Positions 42,141 through 49,717 of a stretch of 64,000 bases of DNA are shown here, piece after piece. The DNA comes from Herbidospora mongoliensis. Lineage in GTDB: Bacteria > Actinomycetota > Actinomycetes > Streptosporangiales > Streptosporangiaceae. Within the stretch, counting starts at the first letter, position 1. Each line of letters starts with the position of its first letter. A model generated the notes under the pieces. The model searched no databases and was not told where the DNA came from. It worked only from the letters and a program-made list of their open reading frames with translations. The stretch is from NCBI RefSeq assembly GCF_001570545.1, contig NZ_BBXD01000012.1:27194-91193 (forward strand). The letters run 5' to 3'. The position numbers were made by a program, and so were the translations under genes.

Positions 42141-42790
42141 CCCGGCTGGCTGGTCCGGTCTCCGGTCGCCAGGCCGTCGAACAGCACCGTGATGTAGTGG
42201 TCGGCGAGGGCGCCCGTGTTGAGCCGCCCGCCGGGACGGAACCAGCGGACCGCCACCCAGATCGAGTCGCGGATCATGCGGTAGGTCAGCTTCGGGTCGA
42301 CGTCGGCCCGCAACGCCCCGGTGGCCTGGCCCTTCTTGATCTGCTCCAGCCACATGCGCTCGATCTCGTCTTCGGCCTTCACGAGGTAGTCGAACCGGTG
42401 GTGCTCCAGGGAGCGCAGATAGTTCCAGTCGTTCTGCATGACGGTGATGGCCGCGCGGTGGGGTTCGAGCGTCGCGAACCCTATGCGGATCATCTGGGCC
42501 AGCACCTCGGTCGGGCCCTTCCCCGAATCGAGGATCACCCGGTAGCGCGCGGTCAGGTCGTCGAGGAACGTGCGCAGGACCTCGTCGACGATCGACTCCT
42601 TGGAGTCGAAGTGGTGGTAGAGGCTGCCGGACAGGATGCCGGCCTCGTCGGCGATGTTCCGGACGGTGGTGGCCTGAAAGCCCTTGCGCGCGAACAGTTC
42701 CGCCGCCAGTTTGACCAGGTGGTCGCGGCGCTCGGAGGCGGGCCCCACGTGGGTTCTGCGCGCCGTCGCGGTGTTCTTGCGCTGGTTCAC
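42137..42790 (-). CDS. TetR-family regulator, KstR2-like
   Basis: About 217 residues. The HTH reads ATTVRNIADEAGILSGSLYHHFDSKESIVDEVL and the C-terminal domain ends with YRMIRDSIWVAVRWFRPGGRLN, both close to KstR2, which controls late cholesterol-ring degradation in mycobacteria. No steroid genes are in the window. GTG 42790 is favoured because CATAAT lies 6 nt upstream (leaderless promoter); ATG 42829 would add 13 residues. It is translationally coupled to the AlkD-like gene. Confidence 0.8.
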   Translation of the reverse strand: MNQRKNTATARRTHVGPASERRDHLVKLAAELFARKGFQATTVRNIADEAGILSGSLYHHFDSKESIVDEVLRTFLDDLTARYRVILDSGKGPTEVLAQMIRIGFATLEPHRAAITVMQNDWNYLRSLEHHRFDYLVKAEDEIERMWLEQIKKGQATGALRADVDPKLTYRMIRDSIWVAVRWFRPGGRLNTGALADHYITVLFDGLATGDRTSQPG

Positions 42791-42855
42791 CCACCCATTA
42801 TGAGCCGTACGGCCGAACGGGCCATTCACAGTCGCGAATCGGGCGATGATCGAGG

Positions 42856-44154
42856 ATGGCGAAAATCAAATTCCCGTTCACATTGGGCGTCGCCTCGGGG
42901 GAGCCCGCGCCCGACGGCGTCATCCTCTGGACCCGCCTCGCGCCCGATCCCCTGAACGGCGGCGGCATGCCCAAGAGCGCGTTCGACGTGCGGTGGGAGC
43001 TGGCAGAAGACGACACGTTCCTGAAGCTCACGGCCTCGGGCACCACCAGGGCCCAACCGGCCGGAGCGCACAGCGTGCACGTGAAGGTCTCAGGCTTACG
43101 GTCGTCTTCGGTGTACTTCTACCGGTTCCGCGTGGAGGGCCACACGTCGCGCGTGGGCCGTACGAAAACAGCTCCGGCGCCGACCTCGACGGCGCCGCTG
43201 CGGATCGCGGTGGCGAGCTGCCAGCGCTACGAGCACGGGCACTTCACCGCCTACAAGCACCTGGCCGCCGAGAACCCCGACGTCATCCTGCACCTCGGCG
43301 ACTACATCTATGAATACGGCAAACCAGCCGACCCCGCGTTGGGTCGTTATGTACGACCCCTCAAAGACTCCGCCGCCGCCTGCAGCACCCTGGCCGCCTA
43401 CCGCGAGCGCTACGCCCTCTACCGTCTCGACCCCGACCTGCAGGCCGCCCACGCCGCCGCGCCCTGGCTGACCATCCCCGACGACCACGAGGTCGTGAAC
43501 AACTACGGCAAGACGGTCGACCTGAAGCGCCGCAAGGCCGCCTATCAGGCCAACTACGAGCACCTGCCCTACCGCGTCAAACCCGGCGCCGACGCGATGC
43601 AGTTCAGCCGCTGGCGGCCGCTCGGCAAGGTGGTCGACCTGCTGCTGGCCGACGTGCGCCAGTACCGGACCCCGGGCGACATGCTCGGCCCGGCCCAGAC
43701 GACGTGGCTGCTCGACCGCCTCAAGGGGTCCACCGCGCGCTGGACCGTCCTCGCCCAGCCGCTGTTCTTCGCCCCGAGGAACCCCCCGAGCACCGACTCG
43801 TGGGACGCCTACCCGGCCAGCCGGAGCAAGATCCTCCAGGCCGCCCCCGACAGCTTCGTGGTGCTGAGCGGTGACGTCCACAACGCCTGGGCGGCCGAAC
43901 TTGACAGGGGCGTGGAATTCGTCGCGACCGCGATCACGAGCGCCCCGCCCGCCGTGCGCGACGACGCGCTGGAGCGCAACCCGCACCTCGGCTTCTTCGA
44001 CGGCCACCGCGGCTACCTGGTCGCCAACGCCTCGATGGACGAGTTCACCGTCGACTACCGGACCGTCGCGTACGTCGACCGGCCCGGCGCCCCGGTGTCC
44101 ACGGCAGCCTCGTTTCGAGCCGTCGGTAACAAGCTCGAACGAATCGACTTGTGA
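42856..44154 (+). CDS. PhoD-like phosphatase/phosphodiesterase
   Basis: Metallophosphoesterase of 432 residues. An N-terminal fibronectin-like domain (FPFTLGVASGEPAPDGVILWTRLAP) precedes the PhoD core: IAVASCQRYEHGHFTAYKHLA, ILHLGDYIYEYG, TIPDDHEVVNNYG and VLSGDVHNAWAAE, the metal ligands. PhoD enzymes are normally exported by Tat with a long twin-arginine leader; here translation starts directly at the mature domain and no signal is seen, so it may act in the cytosol. The ATG follows GAGG. Confidence 0.88.
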   Translation: MAKIKFPFTLGVASGEPAPDGVILWTRLAPDPLNGGGMPKSAFDVRWELAEDDTFLKLTASGTTRAQPAGAHSVHVKVSGLRSSSVYFYRFRVEGHTSRVGRTKTAPAPTSTAPLRIAVASCQRYEHGHFTAYKHLAAENPDVILHLGDYIYEYGKPADPALGRYVRPLKDSAAACSTLAAYRERYALYRLDPDLQAAHAAAPWLTIPDDHEVVNNYGKTVDLKRRKAAYQANYEHLPYRVKPGADAMQFSRWRPLGKVVDLLLADVRQYRTPGDMLGPAQTTWLLDRLKGSTARWTVLAQPLFFAPRNPPSTDSWDAYPASRSKILQAAPDSFVVLSGDVHNAWAAELDRGVEFVATAITSAPPAVRDDALERNPHLGFFDGHRGYLVANASMDEFTVDYRTVAYVDRPGAPVSTAASFRAVGNKLERIDL

Positions 44155-44177
44155 AATTGCAGGTAAGACCTCTAGCG

Positions 44178-44196
44178 AATAGGAAACTTTCCTATT
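44178..44196. promoter_or_regulatory. Perfect palindrome before the GH3 gene
   Basis: AATAGGAAA-C-TTTCCTATT, 9-bp arms with a single central base, ending 31 bp before the GH3 ATG and overlapping a TATTAGAT that could be the -10. It is a strong repressor-operator candidate. Confidence 0.6.
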
Positions 44197-44227
44197 AGAT
44201 TTCGGGCATGCCCAAGTGCGGTGCCGC

Positions 44228-45715
44228 ATGACGCGAAGCACGGAGCTGCTGCGTCTGGCTGATTCGGTCATCCTCCCCGGCTTCGTCGGGACCTCGCCTC
44301 CCGACTGGTTGCGCAGGCGTCTCGCCGACGGCCTCGCCGGGGTGGTCTTGTTCTCCCGGAACGTCGACACGCCGGACCAGCTCGCGGCCCTCACGGCCGC
44401 ACTGCGGGTGGACAACCCCGCGCTGCTGGTCGGCATCGACGAGGAGGCGGGCGACGTCACCCGGCTGGAGGCCCGTACGGGCAGCTCCCGCCCCGGCAAC
44501 TACGCCCTCGGCGTGGTCGACGACGTGCATCTCACCGAGGAGGTGGCCAGAGACGTCGGACACGACCTGGCCGCCGCCGGCGTGACGATCAACTTCGCGC
44601 CGGCCGCCGACGTCAACTCCAACCCCGACAACCCGGTGATCGGGCTGCGCTCCTTCGGTGCGGACCCGGGCCTGGTGGCCCGCCACACGGCGGCCTGGAT
44701 CAGGGGGTTGCAGTCGACCGGCGTGGCGGCCTGCGCCAAGCACTTCCCCGGTCACGGCGACACGGCGGTCGACTCCCACCACGGCCTCCCGGTCGTCGCG
44801 GTCAGCCGCGACGAGCTGCACGAGGTGGAACTGTGGCCGTTCCGCGCCGCCATCCAGGAGGGCGTGCGGGCGATCATGACGGGACACCTGGTCGTCCCCG
44901 CCTACGACGGCGAGATGCCCGCCACCCTCAGCCCCCGCATCCTCACCGACCTGCTCCGCGGTGAACTGGGCTTCGACGGCGTGGTGATCACCGACGCCAT
45001 CGAGATGGCCGCCGTCTCCGCGTCCTACGGCATCGGCGGAGCCAGCGTCCGCGCGGTGGCCGCAGGGGCCGACTCGGTCTGCGTCGGGGGCGAGCACGCC
45101 GACGAGGCGACCTTCGACCACATCCGTGAGTCGATCGCCGACGCGGTGGTGAGCGGCCGGCTGTCCGAGGGCAGGCTGCACGAGGCGTGCGCCCGGGTGG
45201 CCAAGCTGGCCGCCTGGCGGTTCGCGCCGGGAGATCGTGTGCTGAACGGCGGCCCGGTCGGCCTGGCCGCCGCCCGCCGCGCGATCAGGGTCAGCCACCA
45301 CGACGGCGCCCGCCTGCCGCTGAGCACCGCCCCGCACGTCGTCGAGCTGTCCCCGGACACGAACCTGGCCATCGACAAGGGCCAGCCCTGGGGCGTCGCC
45401 GATCCCTTGGGAGCGCTCCTCCCCGGCACCACGGTCACCCGCCTGGGCGAGGCCGAACTGGCCGACGGCATCCCCGCCGACCTCCTAAGCCGCGCCGCCG
45501 ACCGCCCGCTGGTCGTCGTGGTGCGCGACGCCCACCGCCACGCCTGGCAGATGGACGCCCTCGGCCACATGCTGGCCGCTCGTCCCGACGGCGTGGTGGT
45601 CGAGATGGGCCTGCCGGGACGCACCGATCTGGGCTCCGTGCACATCGCGACACACGGCGCGTCGCGGGTCTGTGGCCAGGCGGCTGCCGAGACCTTGACC
45701 GGCCGTTTGCCCTGA
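44228..45715 (+). CDS. GH3 beta-N-acetylglucosaminidase, NagZ-like
   Basis: Glycoside hydrolase family 3 enzyme of about 495 residues without a signal peptide. It carries the NagZ signature KHFPGHGDTAVDSHHGLP, whose Asp-His dyad is the special acid/base of NagZ-type enzymes, and the nucleophile in VVITDAIEM. The C-terminal 150 residues form a second domain (VVELSPDTNLAIDKGQ; RPLVVVVRDAHRHAW). It probably releases GlcNAc from peptidoglycan fragments or chitooligosaccharides, possibly by phosphorolysis as in actinobacterial Nag3. GTG 44216 is another possible start. Confidence 0.9.
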   Translation: MTRSTELLRLADSVILPGFVGTSPPDWLRRRLADGLAGVVLFSRNVDTPDQLAALTAALRVDNPALLVGIDEEAGDVTRLEARTGSSRPGNYALGVVDDVHLTEEVARDVGHDLAAAGVTINFAPAADVNSNPDNPVIGLRSFGADPGLVARHTAAWIRGLQSTGVAACAKHFPGHGDTAVDSHHGLPVVAVSRDELHEVELWPFRAAIQEGVRAIMTGHLVVPAYDGEMPATLSPRILTDLLRGELGFDGVVITDAIEMAAVSASYGIGGASVRAVAAGADSVCVGGEHADEATFDHIRESIADAVVSGRLSEGRLHEACARVAKLAAWRFAPGDRVLNGGPVGLAAARRAIRVSHHDGARLPLSTAPHVVELSPDTNLAIDKGQPWGVADPLGALLPGTTVTRLGEAELADGIPADLLSRAADRPLVVVVRDAHRHAWQMDALGHMLAARPDGVVVEMGLPGRTDLGSVHIATHGASRVCGQAAAETLTGRLP

Positions 45716-45728
45716 AATCCCAATAAGC

Positions 45729-45758
45729 ACGGCCCCGCGGGCGCAGCCGCGGGGCCGT
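45729..45758 (+). terminator. Terminator after the GH3 gene
   Basis: ACGGCCCCGCGG (45729-45740) pairs perfectly with 45747-45758 around GCGCAG, followed by TT. Confidence 0.75.
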
Positions 45759-45884
45759 TTCCATGTCTAGACTAAAATTCTGATCACAGAGTGCTATCAA
45801 ACAACTACGCAGAGCTATATGCTCGGCAGTGCTTTGACCGGCCAGTCAAACAGACCGTCAAGGAAAGCGCGAGAAGGAGCCGTA

Positions 45885-46142
45885 GTGATCAAGAAGATCT
45901 GCGTGACCAGTGCGATGCTCGCCGCCGCCGCCGGTGCGAGCCTCATCGCCACCCCGGCCCACGCCGACACGTGGTCCGACAACTGGAGCGCCAACATCGG
46001 TTCGGCGCAGTCGGGCAACAACTTCGGCTGGGTCGCGGCGCGCAACGCCGGCTCTGGCCGTTCGACCAACGTCAACACGATCAACGGCATCTCCGCTACC
46101 GCCACCGGCGGCAGCGTGACCGTGGTCTACATCTTCAAGTAA
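45885..46142 (+). CDS. Small secreted Ser/Asn/Gly-rich peptide, copy 1
   Basis: An 85-residue precursor. Residues 1-26 form a clear signal peptide (IKKICVTSAMLAAAAGASLIATPAHA), leaving a 59-residue mature peptide rich in Asn, Ser and Gly (SAQSGNNFGWVAARNAGSG, then STNVNTINGISATATGG) without Cys. GTG 45885 has AGAAGGAG 6 nt upstream. A paralogue follows 47 bp later. The Ser-Gln-Ser-Gly-Asn type pattern with regularly spaced Asn recalls beta-solenoid or amyloid-forming surface peptides, but it is not a chaplin. Function unknown. Confidence 0.8.
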   Translation: MIKKICVTSAMLAAAAGASLIATPAHADTWSDNWSANIGSAQSGNNFGWVAARNAGSGRSTNVNTINGISATATGGSVTVVYIFK

Positions 46143-46189
46143 ACCGCCCGGTCGCGTCCCCAGCACTCACCCCACCCGAAGGAGAGAAC

Positions 46190-46450
46190 ATGTTCAAGAA
46201 GCTTGCCGTGACCGGTGCCGTCCTCGCCGCCGCCTGTGGTGCGAGCCTGATGGCCGCCCCCGCCCACGCCGACACCTGGGTCAGCAACAGCAGCGTGAAT
46301 CGCGGTTCCGCCCAGTCCGGCAATGTGTTCGGCAATGTGGCCGCCACCAACATCGGCAGTGGCTCGTCCACCAACTCGAACACCATCAACGGCATCTCGG
46401 TGACCGCGCGGAACAGCGTCGCGGGCCTCGCCTACCGCTTCGGCCGCTAG
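46190..46450 (+). CDS. Small secreted Ser/Asn/Gly-rich peptide, copy 2
   Basis: An 86-residue precursor, paralogue of the gene 47 bp upstream. The signal peptide ends at PAHA (residue 26) and the mature part shares ADTW, SAQSGN-FG-VAA-N and STN-NTINGIS with copy 1, while the C-terminus differs (RNSVAGLAYRFGR). GAAGGAGAG precedes the ATG. Conservation of the central motif with drift at the ends suggests that the motif itself is under selection. A very strong terminator follows. Confidence 0.82.
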   Translation: MFKKLAVTGAVLAAACGASLMAAPAHADTWVSNSSVNRGSAQSGNVFGNVAATNIGSGSSTNSNTINGISVTARNSVAGLAYRFGR

Positions 46451-46461
46451 TCAGCGGTCTC

Positions 46462-46502
46462 CGGCGCGCGCCGGGCCCTCCTTCCGGGCCCGGCGCGCGC
46501 CG
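46462..46502 (+). terminator. 17-bp perfect terminator hairpin
   Basis: Arms 46462-46478 and 46486-46502 (CGGCGCGCGCCGGGCCC and its complement) enclose the loop TCCTTCC, 11 bp after the second peptide gene. Confidence 0.8.
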
Positions 46503-46565
46503 CCGTGCGTTGCGGCCATGATGGGCGCTGTACGTCATCACCGCACCACGCAAGGGGAAAGCTCG

Positions 46566-47378
46566 ATGAAGGCCGCATATGTCACCTGGGACGGCCCCGA
46601 TCCGGAACGCGAGGTCGTGCTGACGGCGTGGCTCGCCGAGGGGATCGAGGGCGCGCCCGTCCGCTGGGACGACCCCGAGGCCGACTGGTCGTCCTTCGAC
46701 GCGGCCGTGGTCCGCTCACCGTGGGACTACGTGGGCCGGCGCGACGAGTTCATCGACTGGGCCTGGCAGGCCGAACAGCACACCAGGCTGCTCAACCCGG
46801 CGTCGGTGCTGGCGTGGAACACCGACAAGACCTATCTGAAGTACCTGGGCGTGCCGACCGTGCCGACCCACTGGAGCTCGCTCGCCCTGCCCGACTGGCC
46901 CGAATATGTCGTCAAGCCGACCATCTCGGCCGGGGCCCGCGACACGATCCGCACCGCCTCCGTGGAGGAGGCCTCGGCGTTCGCCGCCTCTCTTGAGGCG
47001 CAGGGCCGCCCGATCATGGTGCAGCCCTACGTCGAGAGCGTCGAGCACGAGGGCGAGATGTCGCTCCACTACTTCAACGGCCAGTTCAGCCACGCCGTGC
47101 GGCGCACGCCCCTGTTGATTCCCGGCGTCGGCGACCTCAACGACGCCGGGGCGAAGGCCACCCTGCGCGACCCCGACGACGACCAGTTCGATCTGGCCGA
47201 GGAGGTCCTGGGCAAGGTGGCCGAACCGCTCCTCTACGCCCGCGTCGACCTGGTCCGGATGCCCGGCGGCGAGCCGGTGCTGATCGAGCTCGAGCTCACC
47301 GAGCCCTTCCTCTACCTCGACACCGAGCTTGAGGCTCCCGGGCTGTTCGCGCGGTCGCTGAAGGAGATGCTGGCCTAG
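46566..47378 (+). CDS. ATP-grasp family protein
   Basis: About 270 residues resembling RimK/glutathione-synthetase-type ligases, which join a carboxylate to an amine via an acyl phosphate. Landmarks: NTDKTYLKYLGVPTVPTHW, YVVKPTISAGARDTIR (ATP-binding Lys and loop), IMVQPYVESVEHEGEMSLHYF, and the metal site RVDLVRMPGGEPVLIELELTEPFLYL. Substrates are unknown. It ends one base before the convergent SDR gene. Confidence 0.83.
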   Translation: MKAAYVTWDGPDPEREVVLTAWLAEGIEGAPVRWDDPEADWSSFDAAVVRSPWDYVGRRDEFIDWAWQAEQHTRLLNPASVLAWNTDKTYLKYLGVPTVPTHWSSLALPDWPEYVVKPTISAGARDTIRTASVEEASAFAASLEAQGRPIMVQPYVESVEHEGEMSLHYFNGQFSHAVRRTPLLIPGVGDLNDAGAKATLRDPDDDQFDLAEEVLGKVAEPLLYARVDLVRMPGGEPVLIELELTEPFLYLDTELEAPGLFARSLKEMLA

Positions 47379-47379
47379 C

Positions 47380-48141
47380 TCATCCGTGCGCCGTGATCCC
47401 GCCGTCCACGGGGATGACGGTGCCGGTCAGGTAGGAGCCGGCCCTCGACGCGAGGAAGATCGCCGTCCCGGCCATGTCGTCGGGGCGGCCGATCCGTCCC
47501 AGAGGGACGCTGTCGGCGACCATCTGGCGGGCCTGGGGGTCGTCGAGGACGAACGACATCATCTTGGAGTCGAACGGGCCGGGGGCGATGGCGTTGACGG
47601 TGATCGACTCTTTCGCGAGGCGGTCGGCGAGGTGCCGGGTCAGCATGTGGACCGCCGACTTCGTGGCCGAGTAGGCGTAGCTCTCCATCGCGGGGGTTCT
47701 GAGGCCGTCGACCGAGCCGATGTTGATGACCCTGGCCGGGTCGTCCGTGGTCGCCGACTTTCTGAGCATCGGCAGGAAACGCTGCGTCAGGGCGAAGACG
47801 CCCTTGACGTTGATGCTCCAGAGCTTGTCGAAGGCCGACTCGGGATAGTCGTCGAGAGGGGCGCCCCAGGCGGCGCCGGCGTTGTTGACCAGGACGTCCA
47901 GCGAATCGTGGCGGGCGGCGACGAAGTCGTGCACGGCCTCGACGCCTTCGCGGGTCGAGAGATCGGCCTGGACGGCGCCGCAGCCCAGTGCGGCGGCGGC
48001 CTCGTCGAGCTGGTCTTTCTTCCGGGCGGTGAGATAGACGGTCGCGCCCGCGTCCACGAAGCCCTGAGCGATCATCCGCCCGATCCCACGCGACCCGCCG
48101 GTCACCACGACGGTCTTGCCTTCGACGGAGAAGAGAGTCAT
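47380..48141 (-). CDS. Short-chain dehydrogenase/reductase
   Basis: Classical SDR of 253 residues: cofactor loop VVVTGGSRGIGRMIA, VLVNNAGAAWG, catalytic Ser in INIGSVDG and YxxxK in YAYSATKSAVHML, ending IPVDGGITAHG. The YLTARKK segment with basic residues after beta-2 suggests NADP(H). The closest types are 3-oxoacyl-ACP-reductase-like and rhamnolipid (RhlG-like) reductases. A perfect TetR-type palindrome lies 11 bp upstream of its ATG. Confidence 0.9.
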   Translation of the reverse strand: MTLFSVEGKTVVVTGGSRGIGRMIAQGFVDAGATVYLTARKKDQLDEAAAALGCGAVQADLSTREGVEAVHDFVAARHDSLDVLVNNAGAAWGAPLDDYPESAFDKLWSINVKGVFALTQRFLPMLRKSATTDDPARVINIGSVDGLRTPAMESYAYSATKSAVHMLTRHLADRLAKESITVNAIAPGPFDSKMMSFVLDDPQARQMVADSVPLGRIGRPDDMAGTAIFLASRAGSYLTGTVIPVDGGITAHG

Positions 48142-48152
48142 GGGCCGAGGGT

Positions 48153-48166
48153 ACCGACCGGTCGGT
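48153..48166. promoter_or_regulatory. 14-bp palindrome ACCGACCGGTCGGT before the SDR gene
   Basis: A perfect palindrome of the kind bound by TetR-family repressors, directly upstream of the SDR start. No tetR gene is adjacent, so the regulator would be unlinked. Confidence 0.5.
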
Positions 48167-48322
48167 CTGCTGAAAACGTCCCCGGGCGGCTCGCGGGTTG
48201 TCCACAGGGCGTGGCCGGCGCGACGAGAATGTCGGTCGCGGTCGGCACGATGGCCTCACCCCCGGGCGGGAGGGGCTTTGGGTGACGTGGATTTCCGGAA
48301 GACCTTCCGGCGGCCCGCGTGT

Positions 48323-48328
48323 TAGCGT
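48323..48328 (+). promoter_or_regulatory. -10 box for the leaderless threonine leader peptide
   Basis: TAGCGT lies 7 nt before the ATG of the leader peptide, fitting transcription that starts at or next to the start codon. The rest of 48167-48322 holds no gene that I can see. Confidence 0.45.
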
Positions 48329-48335
48329 TTGCGGT

Positions 48336-48386
48336 ATGCAGCGCGCCCATCTGACGACGACGCCGGAATCCGTCCCGGCGCGCTGA
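48336..48386 (+). CDS. Threonine leader peptide (MQRAHLTTTPESVPAR)
   Basis: A 16-residue reading frame with three consecutive threonine codons (ACG, 48354-48362), upstream of a threonyl-tRNA synthetase gene. Ribosome stalling at these codons when charged Thr-tRNA is scarce would change the folding of the downstream RNA. It is probably translated from a leaderless message. Confidence 0.75.
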   Translation: MQRAHLTTTPESVPAR

Positions 48387-48431
48387 TCACTGCCTTACTT
48401 CGAAGCCCGGGGCCACACGCCCCGGGCTTCG
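48339..48431 (+). promoter_or_regulatory. Transcription attenuator of the thrS-like gene
   Basis: Hairpin 1 pairs 48339-48347 (CAGCGCGCC) with 48377-48385 and encloses the Thr codons. Hairpin 2, the terminator, pairs 48401-48413 (CGAAGCCCGGGGC) perfectly with 48419-48431 and is followed by GTGTGTTGT. This is the standard layout of leader-peptide attenuation. Confidence 0.7.
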
Positions 48432-48468
48432 GTGTGTTGTGCGCCCCTTTCCACCAGGGAGACGCATC

Positions 48469-49674
48469 GTGTACGACCACCGCAAGCTCGGCCGTGAGCT
48501 CGATCTGTTCGACGGCGATCCGCTGATCGGCGCGGGATTGCCCTTCTGGCTGCCTGACGGCGCCGCCGTGCGGCTGGCGCTGGAGGACTACGTCCGGGAC
48601 GTCGAGAGACGCAACGGCTACCAGCACGTCTACTCGCCGATCATGGGCAAGCGCGAGCTCTACGAGATCTCCGGCCACTGGGACCACTACCGGGACGACA
48701 TGTATCCGCCGATGTCGATCGGCGGGGAACAGGTCGTGCTGCGGCCCAGCCTGTGTCCGCACCACGCGCTGATCTACCGCTCGCGGGGGCGCAGTTACCG
48801 TGAGCTGCCGCTGCGGCTGGCCGAGCTCGGCGGGATGTACCGCTCGGAGCTGTCCGGGGTGCTGGGCGGGCTGACCCGGGTGCGGGCCATCCAGCTCAAC
48901 GACGCGCACATCTTCTGCACCGCCGACCAGGCCGTCGAGGAGGCCCGCGCGGCCCTGGAGCTGATCGGCGCGGCCCATGCGGCGATGGGGATCAAGCCGG
49001 TGCGGTACCGGCTCTCCCTGCCGGGGTCATCGGGGAAGTACGTGGCGGTCCCCGGGCTGTGGGAGCGGGCGGGGGAGATGCTGCGCGAAGTGCTCGACGG
49101 GGTGCCGTACGAGGCCGTCGAGGGGGAGGCCGCCTTCTACGGGCCGAAGATCGACATTCAGATCGCCGACAACCTCGGGCGGGAGTCGACCCTGTCGACC
49201 GTCCAGATCGACCTCTATCAGCCCTCGCGGTTCGACCTCGAATACACCGGGCCCGACGGGGCCAGGCACCGGCCGGTCATGGTGCACCGGAGCATCGTCG
49301 GGAGCGTCGAGCGGGCGGTCGCGCATCTGATCGAGGTGCACGGGGGCGCCTTCCCGGCCTGGCTGGCGCCGGTGCAGGTGGCGGTGCTGCCGCTGGGGGA
49401 GGACGAGGTGGCGTTCGCCGGGTCGGTGGTGGCGCGCTGCGTGGATCAAGGGCTGCGGGTGAGGCTCGCCGGGCCGGAGAAGGGCAGCCTGGGGGCGCGG
49501 ATCCGGGAGGCGCGGCTGGTGCCGTACCAACTGATCGTGGGTTCTCGCGAGGTGGCCGCCGGTGAGGTGTCCGTGCGGCTGCGGGACGGGCGGAAACTCG
49601 CTGGTATGGCGGTGGCCGAGGCGCTGGGGAAGATCGGGGAGTTCACCTCGCGGCGGGAGACCGGGCTGTGGTGA
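48469..49674 (+). CDS. thrS: Threonyl-tRNA synthetase, short form without editing domain
   Basis: Class II synthetase of 401 residues, compared with about 640 for full ThrRS. It keeps the catalytic core: LRPSLCPHHALIYRSRGRSYRELPLRLAELGGMYRSE (zinc Cys, motif 2 region), LGGLTRVRAIQLNDAHIFC, and motif 3 MVHRSIVGSVERAVAHLIEVHGGAFPAWLAPVQV. The C-terminal anticodon-binding domain is also intact. The N-terminal TGS and serine-editing domains are absent. GTG 48469 follows AGGGAGA. A threonine attenuator lies upstream. It is likely a second ThrRS, used on starvation or as protection against a ThrRS inhibitor. Confidence 0.88.
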   Translation: MYDHRKLGRELDLFDGDPLIGAGLPFWLPDGAAVRLALEDYVRDVERRNGYQHVYSPIMGKRELYEISGHWDHYRDDMYPPMSIGGEQVVLRPSLCPHHALIYRSRGRSYRELPLRLAELGGMYRSELSGVLGGLTRVRAIQLNDAHIFCTADQAVEEARAALELIGAAHAAMGIKPVRYRLSLPGSSGKYVAVPGLWERAGEMLREVLDGVPYEAVEGEAAFYGPKIDIQIADNLGRESTLSTVQIDLYQPSRFDLEYTGPDGARHRPVMVHRSIVGSVERAVAHLIEVHGGAFPAWLAPVQVAVLPLGEDEVAFAGSVVARCVDQGLRVRLAGPEKGSLGARIREARLVPYQLIVGSREVAAGEVSVRLRDGRKLAGMAVAEALGKIGEFTSRRETGLW

Positions 49675-49717
49675 CTAAGCTTTCGATGTCCGGCCATTAC
49701 TACCGAGGGAACCCGCG

